32,274 bases of DNA from Marinosulfonomonas sp. GTDB lineage: Bacteria > Pseudomonadota > Alphaproteobacteria > Rhodobacterales > Rhodobacteraceae. The notes beneath the pieces were generated by a model. It ran no database searches. It was not told the origin of the DNA and worked only from the letters and a program-made list of their open reading frames with translations. The stretch lies in the NCBI GenBank assembly GCA_019090885.1, contig JAHRVC010000108.1:1-32274 (forward strand). The letters run 5' to 3'. Each line of letters starts with the position of its first letter. The stretch's first letter is position 1. Positions 15,096 through 22,745 of the stretch are shown piece by piece. A program made the translations under genes and the position numbers.

Positions 15096-16016
15096 ATGCA
15101 GCGCGACCCGAAACTTGTAGAACTTGATGAAGCGATGGCGCTTGCCGTCCCCGCATTGCGCGAGCGGCCCGATCTGTGCCTTGGTGGGTTGTTCAAACAA
15201 AGCAGACCTGTGGCGCTTGTGCGCGCGGCGCTTGCGGCTGGCGCGAAAGGGCTGAACCTTTATTCTTCGCCCGGTGCGGGCTATGATGTCGATCTGATGA
15301 TTGCAGCCGATGCAGTAGCTGCTGTTTTCATTCCCGGTGTGACGCTGGAAAATCGTCTGTGTCCGAATTTTCGCGCAGCAGTGGAAAGCCAACGTATCAC
15401 GGCGCATGCACTTGACGCGCTTAGCGTGGTCGGTGGGCTGATGGCATCGGCCAACGGTGTGCCCTTTCAGCCGATTGCGGCGCTCAAAGCATCTGACGTC
15501 CTTAAGCACAATCCCCTGATAAGCGAATTTGAATGCCCGATCACCGGCGACACTTTACATGCCGCCCGCGCCCTACGTCCGCGCGTGACGTTTTTGCATG
15601 CGCAAGAGGCGGATCGCTGGGGTAATATCCGTCATCTGAGCACGATGGTCTATGCCGATCAGCTGATGGCCCGTGCGTCCGATATGGTCATCGTCAGCGT
15701 GGACCGGATTGTCGAGGATGACGTGGTGCTGGATGACCCGCGCCGCGTAACCATCCCGTCCCACTATGTCGATGCGGTTGTTCACATCCCTTATGGCGCG
15801 CACCCAACGGCCAGCTTTCCGCTTTATGCGATGGATGAAGAACACATCGATGCCTACGCAGATCTTGGCGATGCGGCGCGAAAGGGCGATCCTGCGGGTC
15901 TAAGTGAATATCTTTCCAAGCACGTGACCGGTGCGCCGGATCAGCAAACATATATTGATGAAATCGGCGGAGCTAAACGAATGCAGGTTCTTGAACAGGA
16001 GGCTGCCGAGCTATGA
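15096..16016 (+). CDS. Class I CoA-transferase, subunit A (GctA/IpdA-like)
   Basis: This is the alpha subunit (306 residues) of a two-subunit CoA-transferase of the glutaconate CoA-transferase type. The order of segments matches the family: a glycine-rich CoA-binding start with L-C-L-G-G at about 27-31, a V-R-A-A-L domain at about 42-46, N-G-V-P-F-Q-P at about 120-126, H-A-Q-E-A-D-R-W-G-N at about 168-177, and the late D-A-V-V-H-I-P-Y-G-A-H-P segment. The same family contains IpdA, half of a steroid ring-cleaving hydrolase, so the product might be a hydrolase and not a transferase. I cannot settle this by eye. An AAGG lies ahead of the ATG. The stop overlaps the start of subunit B (ATGA), so the two are coupled and probably form one complex. 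Confidence 0.88.
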   Translation: MQRDPKLVELDEAMALAVPALRERPDLCLGGLFKQSRPVALVRAALAAGAKGLNLYSSPGAGYDVDLMIAADAVAAVFIPGVTLENRLCPNFRAAVESQRITAHALDALSVVGGLMASANGVPFQPIAALKASDVLKHNPLISEFECPITGDTLHAARALRPRVTFLHAQEADRWGNIRHLSTMVYADQLMARASDMVIVSVDRIVEDDVVLDDPRRVTIPSHYVDAVVHIPYGAHPTASFPLYAMDEEHIDAYADLGDAARKGDPAGLSEYLSKHVTGAPDQQTYIDEIGGAKRMQVLEQEAAEL

Positions 16017-16777
16017 GCGATTTTTCACCTCTGGAACAAATGACAGTCGTTTTGGCGCGCGATCTGAAAGATCGGGAACTTGGGGCCGCAGGGGCCGCCG
16101 CGCTGGTGCCGATGGCCGCGATTGCACTTGCCCGAGAATTGCATGCGCCCAACCTGTCGATTGGTGGCGAGATGTTTTTTAATCCGTATCCAAGTCGGCT
16201 TTATCCGTCGATGCTGGATGATCGCGCGCTTGGTCGCTGCGAGGGGTCCGAGACGTTTATCGAACTGTTCGGTCACAGCCACCACGGGCTGGATTTCTTT
16301 TTTCACAGCGGCCTTCAGCATGACCGGTTCGGCAATATCAACCTGCACTTTGTCGGCGGCACGTTAGACGCGCCCAAGATGCGGGGGCCGGGGGCTGCGA
16401 ACCTGTCCTACTGCCACACGTCGACGCGCTATTACATTTGCCCAACGGTTCATAACGTCCGGAACTTCGTCGGGAAGGTGGATTTCGTAACCATTCCGGG
16501 GCACCTTGATGGCCCGCAAAGCAAACGGGCCGCCGGGCTGACCAAGGAAGGCCCGCGCTTTGTAATAACGCCGCGCGCGGTTATGGATTTTGACCCGGAC
16601 ACGCTGGAGATGCGTTTGAAATCTGTGCATTGCGGGAACAGCGTGCAGGATGTTCTGGATCACACAGGTTTTGCATTGAACGTTCCGGAGGGCGTCGGGA
16701 CGACGCCACCACCGAGCAAAGCCGAGCTGGACGCGTTACGCAATAAGATTGATCCAACAGGCGAACTGAGACACTAA
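16013..16777 (+). CDS. Class I CoA-transferase, subunit B (GctB/IpdB-like)
   Basis: This is the 254-residue beta subunit that pairs with the gene before it. Features of the family are G-A-A-G-A-A-A-L-V-P-M-A at about 24-35, N-L-S-I-G-G-E at about 47-53, and F-V-G-K-V-D-F-V near 151-158. E53 falls close to the glutamate (residue 54 of the Acidaminococcus glutaconate CoA-transferase beta subunit) that carries CoA in the covalent intermediate. This favours true transferase chemistry over hydrolysis, but an alignment is needed to be certain. The histidine-rich F-G-H-S-H-H-G-L-D-F-F-F-H segment at about 87-99 is notable. The ATG overlaps the upstream stop by four bases. Confidence 0.88.
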   Translation: MSDFSPLEQMTVVLARDLKDRELGAAGAAALVPMAAIALARELHAPNLSIGGEMFFNPYPSRLYPSMLDDRALGRCEGSETFIELFGHSHHGLDFFFHSGLQHDRFGNINLHFVGGTLDAPKMRGPGAANLSYCHTSTRYYICPTVHNVRNFVGKVDFVTIPGHLDGPQSKRAAGLTKEGPRFVITPRAVMDFDPDTLEMRLKSVHCGNSVQDVLDHTGFALNVPEGVGTTPPPSKAELDALRNKIDPTGELRH

Positions 16778-16812
16778 TACTTAGACGGCAAACTTTTCCA
16801 GGGAGGAAAACA

Positions 16813-17769
16813 ATGACTTCACTATTTAAAAAGGCACTATTGGGTGCTGCAGTTACGGCCGGCATCGGTGCTGGCGCTGTTTCAGCCAAGGACTTTGTCC
16901 TTGGTTCAACCAGCCCGACGTCCAGCCACTTCACCATTACAGTGGCTATGAGCAAGGCGATCGAAAAAGGTATCGAAGGCGCAAATACCACCGTTATCGA
17001 AACCGGTGCGAGTGTGGACAACGTCCTGCGTTTGGGCCGTGACGAGATTGACCTGGGGCTGGCAACCGGCGGTGTCCTTATTCAGGCGCGCGAAGGCATC
17101 GGCAAATTTGAAGGGAACCCGGTTCCTGACACGGTGGCGCTTTACCCTTACAGCGCGTCAGTTCTTCTGACAGCGGTGCGTGCAGATTCAGGTGTTAAAT
17201 CCTTGTCTGATCTGGCCGGAAAAAAGTTCAGCCCCGGTATTCGTGGCAGTGCGGCTGAGGCACTGATTGCTAAATCAATGGGCGATTTTGGCATCGACGT
17301 GGACCTTGTTCACGGCACAGTCGGCGACGCTGTTGAGGGAATTAAAAACCGTCAGCTGGTTGGATACGCCAAATATGGTGCAGGCAGTTCAATTGATGCG
17401 ACTTTGCAAGAATTGATGACCAGCACTGAAATGCGCCTGATCGGTTTCAATGCCGAAGAAGAAGCATCTGTTCTGGCTAATAGCAAAGGCGTTTCGTTTG
17501 CGACATTGCCGGCTGATATGGTTCCGGGTTCTGGCGAAGTACGCACACCTAAGGTGAATGTATTCTTCCTGACGCGCGTTGCCGTCATGGATGACGACAC
17601 AGCCTATAGCGTTGCAAAGGCGATTCATGAGAACATCGATATTCTCGTCGAAGCATGGCCAAAAATGGCGAACTACGACATGGCTGCTGATGCAAAGGCC
17701 ACCATGGATGCCGGTATCGCCTATCATCCCGGTGCTGCTCGTTACTGGAAAGAAGTCGCCGGAAAATAA
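16813..17769 (+). CDS. TRAP transporter solute-binding protein, TAXI family
   Basis: This is the periplasmic binding protein of a TAXI-type TRAP transporter, 318 residues long. A signal peptide covers about 1-25, with a K-K start, a hydrophobic core rich in alanine and glycine, and likely cleavage after V-S-A. The mature part starts with a strand and then T-S-P-T-S-S-H-F, resembling the substrate-binding loop of this family. The E-T-G-A-S-V-D-N segment at about 60-67 and the D-L-A-G-K-K-F-S-P-G-I-R-G-S-A segment at about 133-147 are also typical. A strong GGGAGG site lies seven to eight bases before the ATG. It follows the CoA-transferase genes by 35 bases and precedes its permease. TAXI systems are known for dicarboxylates and amino-acid-like acids; the ligand here is unknown. 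Confidence 0.93.
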   Translation: MTSLFKKALLGAAVTAGIGAGAVSAKDFVLGSTSPTSSHFTITVAMSKAIEKGIEGANTTVIETGASVDNVLRLGRDEIDLGLATGGVLIQAREGIGKFEGNPVPDTVALYPYSASVLLTAVRADSGVKSLSDLAGKKFSPGIRGSAAEALIAKSMGDFGIDVDLVHGTVGDAVEGIKNRQLVGYAKYGAGSSIDATLQELMTSTEMRLIGFNAEEEASVLANSKGVSFATLPADMVPGSGEVRTPKVNVFFLTRVAVMDDDTAYSVAKAIHENIDILVEAWPKMANYDMAADAKATMDAGIAYHPGAARYWKEVAGK

Positions 17770-17790
17770 TCGGCGCTTTTAGAAAAACAG

Positions 17791-17816
17791 GATCCCCGGC
17801 GGTTTCGCCGGGGGTC
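17791..17816 (+). terminator. GC-rich hairpin after the TAXI binding-protein gene, likely partial terminator
   Basis: An 11-base-pair stem (17791-17801 with 17806-17816, one G-T pair) closes the four-base loop GTTT. Its core of eight G-C pairs is perfect. Only TTGCTAT follows, so termination should be incomplete. A leaky terminator here would give more binding protein than permease. Confidence 0.6.
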
Positions 17817-17854
17817 TTGCTATCCTTTCACTTATTTTCGGAGCGACAGGCAAG

Positions 17855-17953
17855 ATGACGCAGGCATTCCTTTTTGATTTGCTCAAAGCAAACGCCACGG
17901 GGCAATTAAGTAAACGAGATCGCCAGCCGTCCATATCTGGTCAACCTGTATGA
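17855..17953 (+). CDS. Small 32-codon ORF overlapping the TRAP permease start
   Basis: An ATG at 17855 opens a 32-residue frame beginning M-T-Q-A-F-L-F-D-L-L and ending S-G-Q-P-V. Its TGA at 17951-17953 overlaps the permease ATG at 17950 (ATGA). AGG lies four bases upstream of its ATG and GGAG 11 bases upstream. The permease itself has no good ribosome site, so this ORF may exist to deliver ribosomes to it by translational coupling. I recognise no family. The peptide may have no function of its own, and the frame could be fortuitous. Confidence 0.45.
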   Translation: MTQAFLFDLLKANATGQLSKRDRQPSISGQPV

Positions 17954-19905
17954 CTGATCAAAGCTCTGTCGACGTGTCGGAAGATCCGATTGTCACCTCG
18001 CTTCGCAACCCAGCGCTACAGGCGCTGTTCGCCGCGTTTTGCCTTTTACACTTATATACGGCGTTCTTTGGCCAGCTGGATCCGCTGATCCAGCGCCCGA
18101 TATTTGTTGGCTTTGGGGTGGGCGGCGCGTTCTTGTTGCACGCAGCCCGTGGCGGTCATCGCGGACGTCGCGAAATGATGTTTGACCTGTTGCTGGCGAT
18201 GATGGCATTCGGCGTCTGCCTGTATGTAATCGTCAACCGGGAACGCTTCGTCGATATTATGGTCAGGTATAACAGTTTAGACATGACCATGGCTCTATTA
18301 GCGTTGGCCCTGACGGTTGAGGCTGCGCGCCGAGTCATTGGATGGTTCTTGCCCATTTTGGCCGTTTTTACGCTGATCTATTTCTATTTCGGAAGTGATA
18401 TTATCGGTGGTGACTGGCGGCCACCGCGGGTGTCTCCTCGTACCGGAATCGAAACATTCTATTCTTCGACCGGCGGTCTGTTCGGATATCTTGCCGACAT
18501 TGGCGCACGGGTTATTACGATCTTTGTGATCCTTGGCGCGTTGCTGTTGTCCACCGGTGCAACCGACGTGTTTATGAAACTGGCAACCTGGATTGCAGGG
18601 CGCACTTACGGTGGGCCCGCAAAGGTCTGCGCGTTGTCTTCAGCGATGTTTGGAACTGTAACCGGGTCATCCGTGGCCAATGTTATGGCCACGGGATCAA
18701 TCACAATTCCAACGATGAAACGCCTGAAATACCCGGCGTCGTTCGCTGGCGCTGTCGAGGCCGTTGCTTCGTCCGCCGGGCAGTTAACGCCACCGGTCAT
18801 GGGTGCCGGCGCGTTCATCATGTCGGAATTTCTAGGCATCGCTTACTCGGATATCGCTATTGCAGCGATAGGCCCGGCCTTTCTTTATTATCTGGCCGTT
18901 TGGCTTGGCGTTGACCTTTATGCGCGCCGCACCAACCTGCAGCCAACGCCTAAGGACGAAATGCCCGTGCCAATGGATTTTCTGGCACCCGACAAAGCCA
19001 TCCCAATGTTCTTTCCGATCCTGGCAGTGATTTATTTCCTATATGGCGGCTACACACCCAGCTTTGCGGGCGCTGCGGCAATAGTCGTGCTGCTGCTTTC
19101 AAACATAATTGTGCGCCCATTTGTGGCGGCCAAAGAGGGCAAAAAGCTGACCGCAGTTTATGGTGAGTTGGGGATGCAGGTATTCCGTGGGCTGGTCGAT
19201 GCTGGCCGTGCGCTGGTGATGATAGCGGCGTTGCTGGCGTGTGCTGCGATTGTGGTCAAGGTTTTGACGGCGACAGGTGCGGGCGTAAAAGTGTCCAACC
19301 TGATCTTCGCGATCTCGAATGAAGGGATGATCTTGGCGTTGATACTGGCGGCAGTATTGTCGATCCTGCTGGGTATGGATGTGCCAACAACGGCCTCTTA
19401 CGTGTTAGCAGCGGCGGTTGCAGCGCCGGGCCTGATCCGCTTGGGTGTGCCCGAGTTACCGGCGCATTTGTTCGTTTTCTACTACGCGATCTTATCGGCG
19501 ATAACGCCGCCGGTGTGCGCCAGTGTCTATGCGGCGGCGGCATTGGCACGCGCAAATTTCTGGCACGTGGCTGGCCGCGCGCTTTCGTTGGCTATCGCGG
19601 TATACATCATACCATTCCTGTTCGTTTTCCGCCCCGGTATTCTGGCTCAGGGCGGATGGCAGGTTATCTGCCTTGATCTGGGAACGGCCATGGCCGCCGT
19701 TTTTGCCGTCAGTGTCGGCATGATCGGCTGGCTTAACGGCAGGCTGCACATGATTGAGCGCGCGGTGTTTCTGATTGCGGCGGCATTGCTGTTCTATGTT
19801 GAACCATCGTCAGATTACGCTGGCGTGGCCCTGTTGGTGGTCTTGGTGATCTGGCGCAAACTGGTTGGACGCGGGCAAAGCGACGGCAGAACCATTGTTA
19901 CCTAA
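17950..19905 (+). CDS. TRAP transporter fused permease, TAXI type (4TM/12TM)
   Basis: This is a 651-residue membrane protein that joins the DctQ-like and DctM-like halves in one chain, as is usual for TAXI systems. The N-terminal third has several helices from about residue 25. The DctM-like part shows a G-T-V-T-G-S-S-V-A-N-V segment at about 236-246, then S-A-G-Q-L-T-P-P-V-M-G-A-G at about 275-287. A second copy of the motif late in the chain reads D-V-P-T-T-A-S-Y, followed by S-A-I-T-P-P-V-C-A-S. It is the partner of the binding protein at 16813, from which it is separated by a hairpin and a small ORF. Its ribosome site is weak, so coupling to that ORF is likely. It is the last gene of the rightward operon and ends 68 bases from the convergent operon. 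Confidence 0.95.
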   Translation: MTDQSSVDVSEDPIVTSLRNPALQALFAAFCLLHLYTAFFGQLDPLIQRPIFVGFGVGGAFLLHAARGGHRGRREMMFDLLLAMMAFGVCLYVIVNRERFVDIMVRYNSLDMTMALLALALTVEAARRVIGWFLPILAVFTLIYFYFGSDIIGGDWRPPRVSPRTGIETFYSSTGGLFGYLADIGARVITIFVILGALLLSTGATDVFMKLATWIAGRTYGGPAKVCALSSAMFGTVTGSSVANVMATGSITIPTMKRLKYPASFAGAVEAVASSAGQLTPPVMGAGAFIMSEFLGIAYSDIAIAAIGPAFLYYLAVWLGVDLYARRTNLQPTPKDEMPVPMDFLAPDKAIPMFFPILAVIYFLYGGYTPSFAGAAAIVVLLLSNIIVRPFVAAKEGKKLTAVYGELGMQVFRGLVDAGRALVMIAALLACAAIVVKVLTATGAGVKVSNLIFAISNEGMILALILAAVLSILLGMDVPTTASYVLAAAVAAPGLIRLGVPELPAHLFVFYYAILSAITPPVCASVYAAAALARANFWHVAGRALSLAIAVYIIPFLFVFRPGILAQGGWQVICLDLGTAMAAVFAVSVGMIGWLNGRLHMIERAVFLIAAALLFYVEPSSDYAGVALLVVLVIWRKLVGRGQSDGRTIVT

Positions 19906-19917
19906 CCGCATAAAAAA

Positions 19918-19945
19918 GACGCGCACTTGTTGCCAAGTGCGCGTC
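19918..19945 (-). terminator. Strong intrinsic terminator for the leftward ligase-aldolase operon
   Basis: A perfect 12-base-pair stem (19918-19929 with 19934-19945) closes a four-base loop. Read on the minus strand it is followed directly by six T (from 19917-19912). It lies 29 bases beyond the stop of the DUF35 gene. On the plus strand no T-run follows, so it would terminate the permease transcript less well. Confidence 0.9.
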
Positions 19946-19973
19946 AATATCAGCCGACAGGGAGAATTTTACG

Positions 19974-20381
19974 TCAGGCTGAAAGTCGGAAAAACGGCAA
20001 GCTAACCTCATCAGTCGCCTTAACAAAGGTAACTTCTACCGCGGCGTCTATCTGAACGCTTTCAGGTGTGTCCGTCTCAATCCGGCTCATCATCCGCGGA
20101 CCTTCTTCAAGATCAATCAGTGCCACAACATAGGGCACGTCATCGCCAAAAGCTGGCCCGGCGGGACGGCGCGCGATAGTAAAGCTGTGCACGGTGCCAC
20201 GGCCACTGATCGTGTCAAACTTCAGATCGTCGGAATGGCAATGCGGACAGACCGTGCGCGGGTAAAAGTGATGTTTGCCGCAATCGTTGCACAATGGAAT
20301 GTCCAGCCGGCCTTCACGTGCTGCGTCCCAATAGGGGCGGCTGTCATGATCGATGACGGGCAGGGGTTTATCATAGCTCAT
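19974..20381 (-). CDS. DUF35 zinc-ribbon/OB-fold protein, partner of the thiolase-fold protein
   Basis: This is a 135-residue DUF35 protein with an N-terminal rubredoxin-like zinc ribbon and a C-terminal OB fold. The four zinc ligands are C31, C34, C45 and C48 (C-N-D-C and C-P-H-C). The OB fold starts near S-G-R-G-T-V-H-S-F-T at about 59-68. Proteins of this family form complexes with thiolase-fold aldolases, as in the Ltp2-ChsH2 complex of steroid side-chain cleavage, and are needed for their activity. The gene follows its thiolase-fold partner by four bases, which supports such a complex. An AAAGGA site precedes the ATG. It is the last gene of its operon. Confidence 0.92.
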   Translation of the reverse strand: MSYDKPLPVIDHDSRPYWDAAREGRLDIPLCNDCGKHHFYPRTVCPHCHSDDLKFDTISGRGTVHSFTIARRPAGPAFGDDVPYVVALIDLEEGPRMMSRIETDTPESVQIDAAVEVTFVKATDEVSLPFFRLSA

Positions 20382-20385
20382 CTGC

Positions 20386-21558
20386 TCAATCCTTTTGCAA
20401 AATTACGGTCGCGCCCGAAGACAGCGTGCCTCCGGTGCCATGCACCAGCGCGGTTTTCGCGCCGCTGACTTGCCGCTCACCACATTCGCCGCGCAATTGG
20501 CGTGCAGCCTCGATCAGCAGGAAAATGCCAAACATGCCGGGGTGCAACGCGGACAGGCCGCCACCGCTGGTGTTCATCGGAAATGCGCCACCCGGAGCGG
20601 TGTTCTGGTTTGACACAAACGGGCCGCCTTCGCCGGGTTTGCAAAACCCAAGTGCTTCCAGAGACAGCAGAACGGTAATCGTAAAGCTGTCATAAATCTG
20701 CACAACGTCGATATCAGAATGACTGACCCCGGCCATCTCCATCGCGGTTTTACCCGCCTGTTTGGCAGGCAACAGATGCGCCAGATCGGGCATTTCGCTG
20801 ACCGTCCAGTGGGTGTGCGCTTCGCCGTAACCTTTGACCGAAATCGGCTTTGATTTCAGGTCTTTGGCCCGCTCTGCGGTGGTCATCACGATGGCGCCCG
20901 CGCCGTCGGTGACAAGGCAGCAATCCAAAAGGTGCAGCGGCTCTGATATCATGCCGCTGTTCATCACGTCATCAATGCTCAGATCATCGCGTCGTGTCGC
21001 AGCCGGGTTTAGCTGCGCCCATTTGCGTGTGGCAACGGCAATCTCGGCAAGGTGCTCAGACGTGGTGCCATATTCATGCATGTGGCGTTTGGCGGCCATC
21101 GCATAGCCACCAACCGGCGTTGGCATGCCATAAGGCGTTTCGTGCTGCATGCCCAAAACCGACGGGCGACCGCCAAGGTTCCGGCTGCGCAGCGAGCGTT
21201 GGTCAGAGCCGTAGACAATCAGCGCAACCTCGCAATAGCCCTTTTCCAAGGCCATTGCGGCGTGGGCGACATGCGCCTCAAACGCAGAGCCACCAATATT
21301 GGTGCCATCAACGAATATCGGCATGATGCCCAGATATTCACCCAGCGAAACCGTCGGCAACTGCCCCGGCCCAGGCACGCCCCACATTCCTGCGGTCAGC
21401 AGGCCGTCTACGTCAGACAGGCTTAGACCTGCCTCTTCCAAAGCCGCTTTGGCGACCAATGCCATATGCCCAAGAACCGAAGCGTTCTTGACAAATTTTC
21501 CGTCCGCCAGTGCCGAGTCGGCAACGCCAACGATGACCGGATCACGTCCATTACTCAT
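20386..21558 (-). CDS. Thiolase-superfamily protein lacking the thiolase cysteines; probable retro-aldolase
   Basis: This is a 390-residue thiolase-fold protein of the SCP2/lipid-transfer subgroup. The nucleophilic cysteine of thiolases is replaced in G-T-N-I-G-G-S-A (about 85-92, glycines at 89-90). The second cysteine region reads V-H-G-T-G-G (about 372-377), with H373 in its place. H339 is kept in A-L-H-P-G-M-F-G. A tyrosine in V-Q-I-Y-D-S-F (about Y289) matches the general area of the active-site tyrosine reported for the steroid aldolase Ltp2. Without the cysteines it should not make or break beta-ketoacyl-CoA the usual way. With the adjacent DUF35 gene it is best read as a retro-aldolase cleaving a beta-hydroxyacyl-CoA. 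A CAGGAG site precedes the ATG. Confidence 0.9.
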   Translation of the reverse strand: MSNGRDPVIVGVADSALADGKFVKNASVLGHMALVAKAALEEAGLSLSDVDGLLTAGMWGVPGPGQLPTVSLGEYLGIMPIFVDGTNIGGSAFEAHVAHAAMALEKGYCEVALIVYGSDQRSLRSRNLGGRPSVLGMQHETPYGMPTPVGGYAMAAKRHMHEYGTTSEHLAEIAVATRKWAQLNPAATRRDDLSIDDVMNSGMISEPLHLLDCCLVTDGAGAIVMTTAERAKDLKSKPISVKGYGEAHTHWTVSEMPDLAHLLPAKQAGKTAMEMAGVSHSDIDVVQIYDSFTITVLLSLEALGFCKPGEGGPFVSNQNTAPGGAFPMNTSGGGLSALHPGMFGIFLLIEAARQLRGECGERQVSGAKTALVHGTGGTLSSGATVILQKD

Positions 21559-21605
21559 TTGTATCTCCTGAATTTGGCGCGCCGATTAGGCCACCTTGGT
21601 GCTTG

Positions 21606-22745
21606 TCAGAGGCGCATTGTCTTCGCGATCAGCGTGCGCTGAATCTGCGATGTTCCGCCACCAATGGTGCTTTGCATCCCTTCGCGGAAATACCGCTCCA
21701 TATCGGAATCTGGCAGCATCGAATGACCGCCAAGGATTTGCATTCCGTTGCGTGTGACCGTTTGCAGCGTTTCCGAAGCGAACAATTTGGCCATCGAAAC
21801 TTCGCGCAGACAGGGTGTCTTGGCCGCGGCCATATTGGCAGCACGATAGGTCAGCAAACGGGCCGCATCGACCTGTGTCTGCATGTCGGCAAGCATATGT
21901 TTGATGGTCTGAAAGTTGTAAATCGACTGGCCGAACTGTTCGCGGTCATGCGCATAACGCAGGGCGTCGTCCACTGCGGTTTGGGCATTGCCCACATAGG
22001 CGGCAGCAACCGCAACACGTTCCAGCTCAAGGTGGTCGGTGATGATGCCCCAACCCTTGTTTTCTTCGCCCATCAGGGCGCTGGCAGGAACGCGCACGTC
22101 ATCCACAAATATCTCGGTCGTGCCTGTGGCGCGCCGTGCCATGGTTGGCAGTTTGCGGATGTCGAGACCCTTGGTGTCATTCGGGATCAGGAATACTGAA
22201 AGTCCCTCGTGTTTTGGGGCGTCCGGGTCGGTGCGTGTCAGCATCGCGAGCACAGCGTTGTCCGCCGCCCCACCAGAGCACCACAGCTTTTGGCCGTTGA
22301 TTACATAGTCATCCCCATCACGCTTGGCCCGTGTTCTGGTCGAGGCCGCATCCGAACCTGCACTCGGCTCAGAGATTGAGATCGAGAACCTGATATCGCC
22401 GCTAAGGAAGGGCGCGATATAGCGTTCTTTCTGTTCGTCGGTGCCGAATTTTTCGATGTTCATCGCGGTAAAAGTTGCAACCATGATGCCGGTCGCAAAG
22501 TCGAAGCCGAATTTGGACAGACCTTCGCACATCAATGCGTAGTCAACGATATCGCCGCCAAGCCCGCCGTTTTCTTCGGAAAACAGAATGCCCAGCCAGC
22601 CCTCTTTGGCGACTTTGTCGTAAGCTTCATAAGGATATGCGCGGTCAATGTCGCATTTGCGGATGTATTCGCGGCCAATTTCGTCGTCAACAAAGCGGTT
22701 AACGGTTTCGCGCCACATTTCCTGTTCTGGGGTTAAAAAGTTCAT
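21606..22745 (-). CDS. Acyl-CoA dehydrogenase
   Basis: This is a 379-residue FAD-dependent acyl-CoA dehydrogenase. Signatures are S-E-E-N-G-G at about 56-61, S-I-S-E-P-S-A-G-S-D at about 123-132, R-E-Q-F-G near 270, and L-G-G-H-S near 335-340. The probable base is E242 in L-E-L-E-R-V-A on helix G; the late alternative position is glycine (G-G-G-T). Its ATG overlaps the stop of the MaoC gene (ATGA), so oxidation and hydration genes are coupled. Together with the synthetase genes upstream and the aldolase genes downstream it would provide the unsaturation step of a complete side-chain removal route. Confidence 0.95.
   Translation of the reverse strand: MNFLTPEQEMWRETVNRFVDDEIGREYIRKCDIDRAYPYEAYDKVAKEGWLGILFSEENGGLGGDIVDYALMCEGLSKFGFDFATGIMVATFTAMNIEKFGTDEQKERYIAPFLSGDIRFSISISEPSAGSDAASTRTRAKRDGDDYVINGQKLWCSGGAADNAVLAMLTRTDPDAPKHEGLSVFLIPNDTKGLDIRKLPTMARRATGTTEIFVDDVRVPASALMGEENKGWGIITDHLELERVAVAAAYVGNAQTAVDDALRYAHDREQFGQSIYNFQTIKHMLADMQTQVDAARLLTYRAANMAAAKTPCLREVSMAKLFASETLQTVTRNGMQILGGHSMLPDSDMERYFREGMQSTIGGGTSQIQRTLIAKTMRL

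Noticed and set aside
14808-15509. Minus-strand open frame (233 codons) across the MFS and CoA-transferase junction
   Set aside because: It crosses the boundary between two good plus-strand genes and has no recognisable domain.
15096-16777. Naming the two-subunit CoA-transferase ipdAB
   Set aside because: The beta subunit appears to keep a transferase-type glutamate and the alpha subunit could not be aligned to IpdA with certainty, so a specific steroid hydrolase name is not justified.
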